Source of the DNA: Acidobacteriota bacterium
GTDB taxonomy: Bacteria; Acidobacteriota; Terriglobia; Acidiferrales; UBA7541
Assembly (NCBI GenBank): GCA_003224235.1
Contig: QHYU01000144.1
Span: forward strand, 1 to 64,000
Direction: 5' to 3'
DNA length: 64,000 bases
The notes below the pieces were generated by a model that did no database searches, was not told the DNA's origin, and worked only from the letters and a program-made list of their open reading frames with translations. A program made the translations under genes and the position numbers. This document shows positions 18,053 to 27,496 of this stretch, in pieces; the stretch's first letter is position 1; every line of letters begins with the position of its first letter.

Positions 18053-21000
18053 TCAGAAGTTGAACTTCAGGGCATACTGGATTTCGCGAGGGCCATGGTC
18101 GCTATTGGCCCGGCCGAAGTTAGGATTACGCGTGTTGCCGGCGTCCCATACGGTTGTGTTAAGCGGCCTGCCTAAGCACGCGGGATTGTTGACGTTGGCA
18201 GAGGTGCATGCCAGAACGCTGTTTGACAGCACAGGGTTGATATTGCCGCTGTCCTGAGCGTTGCCCAGGAACTGCACCTTGTTAAACACGTTGAAGAACT
18301 CCATGCGGAACTGCATCGTCAACCGCTCCCTGATTTTGAAGTTCTTGTAAACGGAGAAGTCCGTGTTGGCTATCCCCGGCGAGAGGCATTCTCCGACACC
18401 AGCATTGCCAAATGTACCCAACCGGTAGCCGACCATAGTCCAGCGATTGGGGTTCAGCCACTGGTTCTTGGGAGAGCCCTCCGGGGCACGGCAATCCTGC
18501 CCCGCCACTACGAGCGGCCGAGCGTTGTCCTGGTTGGCTCCAGTGCCGGTTATACCGCCTGGAGCCCCGCTTGCTGACCGGCCGGCAAAAACTGTCAGGG
18601 AAGAACCGCTGGCGTAATCCAAAATGGTGGCCAGTTCCCAGCCCCCTAAGGCGCCGCGGGCCAAAGCGTTATATCCGGTCAACCTTGGCCCCGTATAAAC
18701 AATGTTTGCCACAAAGATGTGCGGCCGATTGATCTGACTCGGACCGTAGTTCAAGCGAGGGCTGGACGGATCGAGCAACAAGCTCGCCCGGTTGTTGTTA
18801 CCGCTATTGGTAATATCCGTATTTGACAGCGACTTGGAAAACGTGTAGGCGAACTGGGCGTTGACCGTCTTCATTTTGGTTCGGTACAAGACTTGGAGCG
18901 CATGGTAACTCGAGTATCCGTCCCAAGTCGCAAATGTGATGAACCCAAAGTCGGGGGCCGGCCGGACGCTATTACTGTTATTGAGCGCGAAATTCAGGCG
19001 CTGCGAGGCAGGAACCCCATTGGCATCAGAGAACTGGAGCAAGTGGATGCCCCGATTGCCTACGTAGGCCACCTCCAACTTGCTGTCCTTGTAGAGCTCC
19101 CGCTCCACCGTCACATTCCATTGCCACGTGTTGGGAAGGTTCGAGTCGGTACTGATACCGTAACTCGGCTGCCCGGAAGCAGTCAGCGAACCGGGCGCCG
19201 GGGCGGCATCAAACCTGCGGGTCCCGCCCGCTGATAACGCAAAAGGTGAATTGCTCGCCAGTTGCAAATAGTTGTTCAGACGTTCGCGTTGGAAGAACTG
19301 CCCCAGTCCGGCGCGAATGGCCATCTTGCCGTTGCTGTGGGGGTCCCAAGCGATGCCCAGTCGCGGCGCGAAGGCATGATTGTTTTGCTCCTTCAGGGAG
19401 CGGTTAGGGCCAGGAGTTCCGCCTTTGAACCCGGCCGCCTGACAGAAGTTTGTATCAGGAACAACCAAGATTCCGTTGCACGGATCCCCACCCAACGCCC
19501 GATTGAAGGCGCCGGGATTGAAGCTGGCGATCTTGTCCTGCCCGCTGTATGGATTGCGCAACAGCGACCAGCGGAAGCCATACTCCAGAGTCACATTGCG
19601 GCGAACCTTCCAGGTATCCCCGAAGTAAGGCTCAATGTCGTGCCAACGAGTCTGGGAGAACGGATTTGTCTGGAGCTCACTGAAGCCCCACTCTCTGCCA
19701 GCCCAAAGCGCGTTGAATACGCCGTTGCCGGTAGCCCCGTTGCTCACGCCCCAGAATTGCGCGTTTTCGGCCGAGGATGCATTGACCAGCTCATTCTTCT
19801 GGTTATTGCTGACCAGAAAGCCCACCTTGAAAGTATGAACGCCGACGACCTTGGAGAAGTCATCCTTCAGGACTGCGAGCTGCTCGTTGTTGTGCCACGG
19901 GGCGATGTTCCATATGTTGTCCGAGTTGGCCCCGGCCCCAAGGCCGCCCCAGAAAACGGGGTAACCGATCTGGCTTCCGGCAGCTTTCTGAGACAGGGAG
20001 AAAAACGGTTTGAACGCCCCGGCGATCTTATCAGCCAGCCCCGGGTTAGTCCCGCCCCGCGTAATGGTGATCCGGTTGGCGGAGTAGGATATCTGGAAAT
20101 CGTTCACGCTGGTGCTGCCAAACAGCTTGGTCAGCTTGATGGTTGCCTGATACCCGGGCTGCAGCCAGTTGCTCTCAACGCTGGGGTAGCGATCGTCGCC
20201 CCAAAATCCCAGCGTGCTGGGGAAGGGTTGGCTCCAGTGGTCCTGCGTGTAGCGGCCCATCAGACTCCAGGTCTTGCCGATCTGGTAGTCCGCGCGGATG
20301 CTTTCTTCCCGCCAATAAATGGGGGAGGTCAAAGATGTAGCCCAATTTTGGCAATTAACCGGATTGGCGACGTTCGGAAGCGGCAAGATATTCACAATCA
20401 ACTGTCCCACCGGGGAAATCTGCGGGACTTTCGTGAGTACGGCCCCCGTTGTCGGATCCTTCGGAGCGGGATCGCAGGGGTTCCCATTGCCATCCAGACC
20501 TGCTCGCAGATTGGTGAAATCACCCGCCTGCTCTGCTGCTGTGGGCACAGTGGCGGTGCGGGCCTTGCCGCGAAGCTCGTGGTTCCACTCCTGGCTCCAG
20601 TAGAAGAACAGCTTATCCTTTTTGATTGGACCGCCGACATTGTATCCGTAATCGTTACGGCGCAGTTTGTCTCTCGGAATCGAGTTCAGGTTATTGAAGA
20701 AGTCGGCTGCATTCAGTAGATCGTTCCGGCCGAAGTAATAGGCACCACCATGAAATTGATTCGTGCCACCACGGGTAATAATGTTGATCACTGCGCCCAT
20801 GGCCTGGCCGTATTCCGCACCATAGCTGTTGCGCAGAATCTTGAACTCCTGGATAGCGTCGACCGAGGGGTACACCAGAATAGTGCGGTTCGACCCGATG
20901 TCGTTGTTGTTGACACCATCGACCGTGAAAAGGTTGCCCGTGGTGCTGTTGCCATTCACCGAGAAATCGACACCAGCTTCCAAGCCTTTATGCTTGGAGT

Positions 21001-21538
21001 CGAAGTTCGAAGCGGGAGAGACGCCTGGCATCAACTGCGTCAACTGGGCGAAGCTTCGACCATTCAGGGGCAACTCGCGCACCTCATTTCCCTCAACCAC
21101 GTTGCCCACCGAGCCCGTCGATGTTTCCACCTGGACTAAGTCGGCTTGAACCGTGACCTGTTCCCCGGCACTGCCCACCTGCAACGTCGCGTCCACGACG
21201 GCAGTGCTTGCGACGTGCAGTTCCACCCCCTTGCTCACGAATTCCTTGAAATTTGGCTGCTTGATCCGGACCTCGTAAACACCGGCCGCCAAATCAAGCA
21301 CCACATACTCGCCTTGTTGATTTGTCGCCACGGTGCGGATTTCGCCCGTATTCGTGTTAGTGACCGTAATCGCGGCGTTCGGCACCACGGCCCCAGACTT
21401 ATCGGTGACTACACCGCGCAGGGTCGCGGAGTATTTCTGCGCCCCGGCAGCAAGAGGAATGCAAAGCAACAGCGTCAGCACAAACACATAGACCAGCGGG
21501 CGATTCGAGTGCTTCGACTTCTCAAAATTAATCTTCAT
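18053..21538 (-). CDS. TonB-dependent receptor, Oar-like, with carboxypeptidase-regulatory domain
   Basis: A 1161-residue outer-membrane protein. It has a signal peptide (VFVLTLLLCIPLAAGAQ), then a CarboxypepD_reg/CNA-B-like beta-sandwich at about 37-118 (LRGVVTDKSGAVVPNAAIT). A plug domain follows at about 125-240 (LPLNGRSFAQLTQLMPG, TVDGVNNNDIG), then a very large beta-barrel ending in the typical terminal Phe (YALKFNF). Oar-like receptors take up large oligosaccharides or peptides using TonB energy, and Acidobacteria have many. The gene heads a unit with two TPR genes. It lies next to the LacI regulator and glycan catabolism genes, so I infer an oligosaccharide substrate. A long antisense open frame (485 codons) inside it is a shadow. 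Confidence 0.93.
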   Translation of the reverse strand: MKINFEKSKHSNRPLVYVFVLTLLLCIPLAAGAQKYSATLRGVVTDKSGAVVPNAAITVTNTNTGEIRTVATNQQGEYVVLDLAAGVYEVRIKQPNFKEFVSKGVELHVASTAVVDATLQVGSAGEQVTVQADLVQVETSTGSVGNVVEGNEVRELPLNGRSFAQLTQLMPGVSPASNFDSKHKGLEAGVDFSVNGNSTTGNLFTVDGVNNNDIGSNRTILVYPSVDAIQEFKILRNSYGAEYGQAMGAVINIITRGGTNQFHGGAYYFGRNDLLNAADFFNNLNSIPRDKLRRNDYGYNVGGPIKKDKLFFYWSQEWNHELRGKARTATVPTAAEQAGDFTNLRAGLDGNGNPCDPAPKDPTTGAVLTKVPQISPVGQLIVNILPLPNVANPVNCQNWATSLTSPIYWREESIRADYQIGKTWSLMGRYTQDHWSQPFPSTLGFWGDDRYPSVESNWLQPGYQATIKLTKLFGSTSVNDFQISYSANRITITRGGTNPGLADKIAGAFKPFFSLSQKAAGSQIGYPVFWGGLGAGANSDNIWNIAPWHNNEQLAVLKDDFSKVVGVHTFKVGFLVSNNQKNELVNASSAENAQFWGVSNGATGNGVFNALWAGREWGFSELQTNPFSQTRWHDIEPYFGDTWKVRRNVTLEYGFRWSLLRNPYSGQDKIASFNPGAFNRALGGDPCNGILVVPDTNFCQAAGFKGGTPGPNRSLKEQNNHAFAPRLGIAWDPHSNGKMAIRAGLGQFFQRERLNNYLQLASNSPFALSAGGTRRFDAAPAPGSLTASGQPSYGISTDSNLPNTWQWNVTVERELYKDSKLEVAYVGNRGIHLLQFSDANGVPASQRLNFALNNSNSVRPAPDFGFITFATWDGYSSYHALQVLYRTKMKTVNAQFAYTFSKSLSNTDITNSGNNNRASLLLDPSSPRLNYGPSQINRPHIFVANIVYTGPRLTGYNALARGALGGWELATILDYASGSSLTVFAGRSASGAPGGITGTGANQDNARPLVVAGQDCRAPEGSPKNQWLNPNRWTMVGYRLGTFGNAGVGECLSPGIANTDFSVYKNFKIRERLTMQFRMEFFNVFNKVQFLGNAQDSGNINPVLSNSVLACTSANVNNPACLGRPLNTTVWDAGNTRNPNFGRANSDHGPREIQYALKFNF

Positions 21539-21854
21539 GGTTCACCCTCAAGGACACGTTGTCACGGAACAAAATGAAACGCGGGCCCCTCCCACTCTTA
21601 CCCATGGAAACTTGGTGATTCGCTGCACCCCACATGAGTCGCAGCGAAGAACTCTAATATTGCGGGCCGTTATGAAACCTGCTTCGTTAAAGACGGCATC
21701 ATAATGCCGGATGGCCTAGGTTTTCGGCTACTCGAGACCAGCTTGAAAACGCCTCCCGGCACCACCCCATCACTACAGAACCGTTTTAATGAACGCATTA
21801 ATAGGAGGATTTTGCCTGTCTGTCAAGAGAAAAATTAATCCAGCGCAGGCCCTT
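21539..21854. promoter_or_regulatory. Upstream region of the TonB-dependent receptor with LacI-type motif
   Basis: 316 bases between the LacI stop and the receptor start, with no supported gene. GAACCGTTTT at 21778-21787 matches the motif at 23117 and resembles that at 24413. This is the expected place for control of the receptor/TPR unit. The plus-strand open frame beginning at 21789 is antisense to lacI and is not taken as a gene. Confidence 0.45.
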
Positions 21855-22922
21855 TCAGGAGGGTGCTCCTGTAGACTCACGAACGACCAGTTCGGGGGCC
21901 ACCTTCCGATGCACGGCCGCGAACTCTCGCTTCTGGAGGGAGGCTTTGATCGAATCCACGAAGATGCTGACAGCGGCGGACCCCATGGTTTCCATAGGCT
22001 GGCGGATTGTGGTCAAGGACGGCAAGGACAAGGCGGCCGGCGCCACGTCGTCAAAACCAACGACGGAGCACTGCGCCGGCACCCTAACACGGGCCTTGGC
22101 CAGGGCCCGCAAAGCGCCCAAAGCCGTCATGTCATCATAGGCCACCAGCGCGGTAAACGCGCGCCTGCGGTTGAGGAGTTCCTCGGTCAGTTCGTAACCG
22201 GCCTCAAAACTGGAGTTGGGATCGAGAGAGTCCGGCAAGTGCAACACCAGTTTGGGATCCAATCTCAGTCCCATCGAATGGGCAAACGCACGGACCCCCG
22301 TCCACCTCTTGCCGCTACTCGACAGTCTCTTGGGGCCGCGAAGGAAAGCGATCTTGCGGTGACCCAGTGAGTACAGATAATCGAGGATCAAGCGCGCGCC
22401 AGTTTCGTTGTCCACTGCGACCGAGTTAATCGACTCGGTCTGGATCTCCCCTCCAATTACGACGGTGGGAATGCTGCGCTTTTCCAAGTCCGCCAGCAGG
22501 TTGATGTCAACCAGAAGCCAGTTCGCCACAACAATCAATCCCTCCACCCGGCGTTCCAGCAGCATTTCCAAATAGCGCTCGAAGCGGCTCCGCTCATTAT
22601 GGGCATCCGCCAGCACAGGGAGGTAAGAGGCTTGGTAGAGCGAATTCTCAATCCCTCGCAAGATTGGGGTACAGAAGGGGTCCGTGATGTCGAAGACCAT
22701 AACTCCCACGGTCTGGCTTTTCTTGCTGCGCAGGTACCGAGCGAGCTGATTGGGGCGATAGCCGAGATCCCTTGCAGCCTTCTCAATGCACCTTTTGGTT
22801 TGTGGCGGAATGTAACGGGCGAGAGGAGCATCGTTGAGAACAATGGAAACGGTGGTAACAGAAAAGCCGCTCTCTCTGGCCACGTCCCGAATGGTGACGG
22901 CAGATCCTTTGGCGTTATTCAA
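21855..22922 (-). CDS. LacI-family transcriptional regulator
   Basis: A 355-residue repressor of the LacI/GalR family. The N-terminal helix-turn-helix reads VTIRDVARESGFSVTTVSIVLN. The hinge helix follows (YRPNQLARYLRSKKSQTVGVMV), then the periplasmic-binding-protein-like effector domain (DPFCTPILRGIENSLYQ, YLYSLGHRKIAFLRG, VGFDDVAPAALSLPSLTTIRQP). I chose TTG 22922 because a perfect AAGGAG lies seven bases upstream; the ATG at 22979 would add a non-conserved leader before the helix-turn-helix. It lies between the receptor unit and the divergent glucokinase/GH3 genes. It probably controls both in response to a sugar or sugar phosphate, and similar AACCGTT motifs occur in the control regions. 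The effector is unknown. Confidence 0.93.
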   Translation of the reverse strand: MNNAKGSAVTIRDVARESGFSVTTVSIVLNDAPLARYIPPQTKRCIEKAARDLGYRPNQLARYLRSKKSQTVGVMVFDITDPFCTPILRGIENSLYQASYLPVLADAHNERSRFERYLEMLLERRVEGLIVVANWLLVDINLLADLEKRSIPTVVIGGEIQTESINSVAVDNETGARLILDYLYSLGHRKIAFLRGPKRLSSSGKRWTGVRAFAHSMGLRLDPKLVLHLPDSLDPNSSFEAGYELTEELLNRRRAFTALVAYDDMTALGALRALAKARVRVPAQCSVVGFDDVAPAALSLPSLTTIRQPMETMGSAAVSIFVDSIKASLQKREFAAVHRKVAPELVVRESTGAPS

Positions 22923-23282
22923 GCCCAAACTCCTTCTGCAGACGTTATTGTACTGTAGGCGGCGCCGTAATTCACGCAACTGGAATCAATGCCCCGTTCG
23001 GGGTGCGCCGACTTGGGGAATTCAACTTCGCTGAGAAGTCGAGAGCCGCTGGAGGCGGAGGCTATGCCCTCCGCGATGAAGCGCCTTGCCGTAGTTTTCC
23101 TCCGCGACATGCTATTGAACCGTTTTTCTACTGGCATTTAGGCTGCAAACGGTGGTAGTCTCCGCATGGGTTCTTTGTCGAGATAATCTCGACTTCAATT
23201 TAGGCAGCACTTGCCGGGGAAAGATATTCACCCACGCTGCGACGCGCGGAGCTGTGACACAAGTAGTTCTGCGAGAGGGCCG
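22923..23282. promoter_or_regulatory. Divergent lacI / glucokinase control region
   Basis: 360 bases between the two divergent genes with no supported gene. It carries GAACCGTTTT at 23117-23126, one of three occurrences of the AACCGTT core in this locus, and should contain both promoters. I could not assign -10/-35 boxes with confidence. Confidence 0.45.
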
Positions 23283-24329
23283 ATGATTCTGGCAGGCGAT
23301 ATTGGCGGGACGAAATGCAACCTTGCATTGTTCGGCGAGCAAGGAGTCGTGCTTCGGCCGGTGTTCCAGCGCCGCTACTCCACAAGGGACTATGCGCATC
23401 TTCAATTTGAAGATCTCATCGAGGATTTTATCCGCCAAGCGACAGGCCCAGGCAGTGGCATTTCTGGGCAGGACATCATCGCGGCAGGGTTCGGCTCAGC
23501 AGGTGCCGTCGTGGATGGCCGGGTTCAGGGGATAAATGTGCCTTGGGCTTTGGATGCCCGTGCGCTGGCCCGGAAATTCGGCCTCGGAGACGTAGTGCTG
23601 CTCAACGACCTGGCCGCAACGGCCCTCAGCTTGGATAACCTGGCCTCGGAAGACTTGCTGATGTTGAACCAGGGAGTGGCCCAGCCCAGCGCGAACAAAG
23701 CCCTGATTGCTGCTGGGACAGGGTTGGGCGAAGCCTTTCTCTTCTGGGATGGCCAGCGACACCGGGCCGCTTCATCCGAGGGCGGTCAAGCCGATTTCGC
23801 GCCGCGGACCGACCAAGAGATCGAACTGCTGCGCTTTCTGAAGAAGCGTTTAGCCCATGTCAGTTGTGAGGAGATTCTCTCGGGGCGGGGCTTTCGTAGA
23901 CTTCATGAGTTTCTCAACTCCGCCGTGCGTCACCCGTCGTTCGACGCGCCCGAGGCCGATCCAGGTGCAGAAATCACACAGCACGCGCTGGCGCGTTCTT
24001 GCTCTGTCTGTGTCGAAGCATTGGACCTCTGGACCGCAGCGTATGGCGCGGAAGGTGGGAATCTCGCCCTCAGGGTCTTGGCCGTCGGCGGAGTCTATGT
24101 GGCAGGCGGAATCGCCCCCAAGATCCTGCCCAAAATGAAGGACGGTACCTTCGTCCGCTCATTCTGCGATAAGGCGAAGCTCGCGCCGATGCTGGCCCGC
24201 ATTCCGATCTATCTCATCCTGAATGAGGATGCCCCTCTTTGGGGAGTTGCCTACCAAGCACTCACCTCCAGCCGCGGCTATATTGATTTGGAGCCTGCCG
24301 CCAGAAGCGCGGCTTCCGGCACCGGATGA
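23283..24329 (+). CDS. glk: Glucokinase
   Basis: A 348-residue cytoplasmic kinase of the Glk (PF02685) branch, which phosphorylates glucose at C6 with ATP. The phosphate-binding start MILAGDIGGTKCNLALF is intact. AAGFGSAGAVVDGRVQGINVPW and the LNDLAATALS segment match the sugar site. AAGTGLGEAFL and SSEGGQADFAPR match the adenosine and catalytic regions. The ATG at 23283 follows GAGAGGG and fits the conserved start; the longer open frame from 23211 would add an unrelated leader. It is the first gene of the rightward carbohydrate cluster, divergent from lacI, and would trap sugars released by the GH3 enzymes. N-acetylglucosamine as an alternative substrate cannot be excluded. Confidence 0.92.
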   Translation: MILAGDIGGTKCNLALFGEQGVVLRPVFQRRYSTRDYAHLQFEDLIEDFIRQATGPGSGISGQDIIAAGFGSAGAVVDGRVQGINVPWALDARALARKFGLGDVVLLNDLAATALSLDNLASEDLLMLNQGVAQPSANKALIAAGTGLGEAFLFWDGQRHRAASSEGGQADFAPRTDQEIELLRFLKKRLAHVSCEEILSGRGFRRLHEFLNSAVRHPSFDAPEADPGAEITQHALARSCSVCVEALDLWTAAYGAEGGNLALRVLAVGGVYVAGGIAPKILPKMKDGTFVRSFCDKAKLAPMLARIPIYLILNEDAPLWGVAYQALTSSRGYIDLEPAARSAASGTG

Positions 24330-24378
24330 GACAAGGAAAACCGGTCGCCCGCTCTTGGGTTGCGCTGAGGCAAGGCTC

Positions 24379-27300
24379 ATGTTATACAAGCCGGCATATA
24401 AAATCGTTTTAAGAAACCGTTTCATGAGCGGTGTTGCGCACATGCACGTACGCGGGCTACTCCTGACCGCTGCACTCTTTCTCGTGTCACACCCGGGCCG
24501 GACACAAGAAAGCGCTCCCGCGAGATCCGGCCGCTCCTCGGCGGAAACTGCAACCCCGAAACAGTCTGCAGGCCGTACGGTGGTGGGGAAACTGTCTCCA
24601 GCGGGGGAGAAGTGGGTCGTCCAAACCCTCAACAAGATGATGCTGGACGAGAAGATCGGCCAGCTTCTTCTAGTGACTTATTACGGCGGCTTCATCTCCT
24701 CGGAAAGCGATGCGTATCGCGAACTCGTTCACCAAGTGGACCAGAACCACGTCGGTGGCTTCATCGTTGTGACCAGGGGCTCCCCACTGGGCATTGTGGA
24801 GAGCGAGGTGTATCCCACCGCGGTGCTCGCCAACCAGTTGCAGCGCCATGCGAAGATTCCTCTGCTCATTGCCGCAGACTTCGAGCGCGGCACGGCGCTG
24901 CGGCTTAGGGAAGGCACCTCATTTCCGGATGCCATGGCGGTTGCGGCAACGGGAACACCGAAGGACGCCTACACGATGGGGCGCATCACCGCGCTGGAAG
25001 CGCGCGCGGCGGGCGTTCACTGGATTTTTGCTCCGGTTGCCGATGTCAACAGCAATCCCGACAATCCCATCATTAATATTCGGTCCTTCGGCGAAGACTC
25101 GCAACGCGTTGCCGAGTTTGTGTCGGCATTCGTGCGCGGCGTCGAAGAGAACGGCGCCCTTGCCACGGCCAAGCATTTCCCAGGACACGGCGATACCGCC
25201 TCCGATTCACATCTCGATCTACCCGTGGTGTACGGGGACCGGAAGCGCCTCGATACGGTTGAGCTGGTTCCGTTTCGCGCCGCGATTGACGCTGGGGTGA
25301 GCAGCATCATGACAGCCCATCTGGCCGTGCCTGCCATCGAGCCCGATTGCGTTCCGGCAACGCTATCACCGCGAATTCTGACCGACCTGCTCCGAAAGGA
25401 ACTCGGCTTCAACGGACTCGTGGTCACTGATGCACTCAACATGGGGGGTGTCACTCGGATGGCCGCGCCGGGAGAAGCCGCCGTGCGCTCGTTTCTGGCC
25501 GGGGCTGATGTCCTGCTGATGCCGCCAGTCCCAGACGCTGCGTTTGAGGCTCTCAAGACAGCGGTCCGCACCGGTCGCATCCCCAGGTCCCGCCTTGACG
25601 AATCTGTCCGGCGGATTCTGCGGGCGAAGGCGCGCCTCGGACTGCACCGGGAGAGACTGGTTCCTCTGGAAGGGCTGAATTCCAAGTTCGGCCTGCCGGA
25701 CTGGTCCCAAGCGGCGCAAGAGATGAGCGACCGCGGAGTCACTCTCTTGCGCGACACTACGCGCCAGCTGCCACTCGATGCGACGCGGCCAACGCGCGCC
25801 CTGCTCGTCGTCATCGCAGGGGATCCAGATCCCTACCCGGGCGCAGACCTCGAGGACGAAATCCGGTCCCGTGTGGATTCACTCCAAGTAGTGCGCGCGG
25901 ATACGCGCTTTGCCAGAGTATCCGCGGTTCACATTCCCCCGCCTGAGACGTACGATGTTGCCATCGCGGCACTGTTCGTGCGCGTGGTTGACCGCAAGGG
26001 CACTATCGGACTTCCCGAAGACCAAAGCGCGCTGCTGAACCAGCTCTTCGCATCGGGAAAACCCGTGGTAGTCGTTGGCTTCGGCAATCCATACCTCATC
26101 GAGCGATTCCCGAATTCCAGCACCTGGCTCGCCGTCTTTGGCAATAGTGATGTCTCCCAGCGATCCGCAGCCCGCGCACTGTTTGGACAGGTGGCGATCA
26201 GTGGACGGCTGCCAGTTGGCATCCCGGGCGTAGAGGGCGGAGGACTTAAGGCAGGTGAGGGCTTGGCCGTGCCGGCCAATCCGATGCGGCTCTGGCCAGC
26301 CTCAGACTCAGTAAAGGCACGCCTCAAACCCGTGTTCGACGTCGTGGAGAGAGCGGTTGCAAATGGGACGCTACCGGGCGGCGTGCTGGCGGTGGGCCAT
26401 CACGGCCAGCTTGTGGTTCACCCCTTCGGTACACAGACCCATGATCCTCAATTTACAGCGGCACGAACTGGCGCAATCGATGACCTGGGATCGCTGGGAG
26501 AGTCCCTCGTAACCGCATTTCTTCTGGCGCGCTTGACCGAAACCTCGGCGGAAGGCGCGGCGCTCCTCGACGCGCCAATCGAGCGTTATCTACCGGAATG
26601 GCCCAGCGGGCCAAGTCCCGAGTGGCGCCACAAAGTCACAATTCGCCATCTGCTGACACACAGATCAGGGTTTCCGGCTCACTTAGGCGCCTCCAGGACG
26701 TTCAGCACAAGATCGGAAAGGCTCGCAACAGTCTTGGCCGAGCCGTTGGCGACTGAGCCGGGCACCAAAGAAATCTACTCCCCTCTGGGTTTTATCTTGC
26801 TCGGAGAGATCATCGAGCGCATGACGGGCAAGCCGCTCGGCGCGCTGGCCGAGCAACAGCTCTTTGTGCCCCTCCAGATGAAGGATTCAACGTACCGCCC
26901 GGGCAAGGGCCCACTCGCGCAAGTCGGGCCCGCGGAAAGTCCTTCGACCCATTATCAGCGGCGCAGCCACGCTGAACGGGCATTCCCGATCGGCGGCATC
27001 GCAGGCCACGCGGGTTTGCTCTCCACGGCGAGCGAGCTCGCCGCCTTCTCGCAGATGTTGCTGAACGGCGGCATTTACGCGCACCATCGGTTTCTGCGCC
27101 GCAGCACGATCGTGGAGTTCACCGGCCCGCAGCCGCTCTTGGCAAACGCGCGAACGCTTGGCAGGGCCGCCCCGGGGCAGAATTCTCCGAGCGGTCACTA
27201 TTTCTCGCTGCGAAGCTTCGGCGAAACGGACTACACCGGTTCGTGGCTCTGGATCGACCCCGCGAAGGACCTCTTCGTTATCCTCCTGAAGAACCGCGTT

Positions 27301-27420
27301 TCTCCCGGGAGAGAGGGCCACAAGACAGAGGAGTTCCTACCCGCCGTTCATGAGGCGGTGATCGAGGCACTCGGCCTCGGTCCCGCTCAACCGACCTCAG
27401 GGCCGCAAGGCTGGCCGTGA
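24379..27420 (+). CDS. GH3 beta-N-acetylhexosaminidase (NagZ-like) fused to a degenerate beta-lactamase-like domain
   Basis: A 1013-residue exported two-domain protein. The GH3 domain (about 75-430) has the NagZ signatures KHFPGHGDT (265-273), the catalytic-loop DSH (His278) and VTDALNMGG with nucleophile Asp351. A GH3 C-terminal-like domain follows. Residues from about 655 form a class-C beta-lactamase/serine-hydrolase fold (VTIRHLLTHRSGFP, GFILLGEIIERMTGKPLG, GGIAGHAGLLSTASELAAF). Its SxxK motif reads SLGE at 705-708, so the catalytic Lys is missing, and the YxN motif reads YSP (800-802). The second domain is therefore probably non-hydrolytic. Three starts are possible (ATG 24379, 24424, 24442); the later ones give a cleaner signal peptide (LLLTAALFLVSHPGRTQ). 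It likely trims GlcNAc-containing oligosaccharides or muropeptides. Confidence 0.9.
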   Translation: MLYKPAYKIVLRNRFMSGVAHMHVRGLLLTAALFLVSHPGRTQESAPARSGRSSAETATPKQSAGRTVVGKLSPAGEKWVVQTLNKMMLDEKIGQLLLVTYYGGFISSESDAYRELVHQVDQNHVGGFIVVTRGSPLGIVESEVYPTAVLANQLQRHAKIPLLIAADFERGTALRLREGTSFPDAMAVAATGTPKDAYTMGRITALEARAAGVHWIFAPVADVNSNPDNPIINIRSFGEDSQRVAEFVSAFVRGVEENGALATAKHFPGHGDTASDSHLDLPVVYGDRKRLDTVELVPFRAAIDAGVSSIMTAHLAVPAIEPDCVPATLSPRILTDLLRKELGFNGLVVTDALNMGGVTRMAAPGEAAVRSFLAGADVLLMPPVPDAAFEALKTAVRTGRIPRSRLDESVRRILRAKARLGLHRERLVPLEGLNSKFGLPDWSQAAQEMSDRGVTLLRDTTRQLPLDATRPTRALLVVIAGDPDPYPGADLEDEIRSRVDSLQVVRADTRFARVSAVHIPPPETYDVAIAALFVRVVDRKGTIGLPEDQSALLNQLFASGKPVVVVGFGNPYLIERFPNSSTWLAVFGNSDVSQRSAARALFGQVAISGRLPVGIPGVEGGGLKAGEGLAVPANPMRLWPASDSVKARLKPVFDVVERAVANGTLPGGVLAVGHHGQLVVHPFGTQTHDPQFTAARTGAIDDLGSLGESLVTAFLLARLTETSAEGAALLDAPIERYLPEWPSGPSPEWRHKVTIRHLLTHRSGFPAHLGASRTFSTRSERLATVLAEPLATEPGTKEIYSPLGFILLGEIIERMTGKPLGALAEQQLFVPLQMKDSTYRPGKGPLAQVGPAESPSTHYQRRSHAERAFPIGGIAGHAGLLSTASELAAFSQMLLNGGIYAHHRFLRRSTIVEFTGPQPLLANARTLGRAAPGQNSPSGHYFSLRSFGETDYTGSWLWIDPAKDLFVILLKNRVSPGREGHKTEEFLPAVHEAVIEALGLGPAQPTSGPQGWP
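24413..24423. promoter_or_regulatory. LacI-type operator candidate GAAACCGTTTC
   Basis: An 11-base palindrome (GAAAC-C-GTTTC) with the AACCGTT core shared by the motifs at 21778 and 23117. A related TCGTTTT tract lies ten bases to its left. It overlaps the possible 5' end of the NagZ-fusion gene, so it would be upstream of translation only if ATG 24424 or 24442 is the true start. Binding by the LacI protein is an inference. Confidence 0.4.
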
Positions 27421-27496
27421 GGGGCACTCTTGGAGTCAGGGCCGTGGCTGGCTGGGGACGGCCGGAGTCGTGATTCTGATAGCGCGAAGGAGGTCC

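Noticed and set aside
19262..20719. 485-codon plus-strand open frame inside the TonB receptor
   Set aside because: Antisense shadow in a GC-rich gene; the sense frame has unambiguous receptor domains.
21789..22370. Plus-strand frame starting after a TAATAGGAGGA-like ribosome site
   Set aside because: Antisense to lacI with non-protein-like composition beyond the first residues; the AGGAGG match is probably chance.
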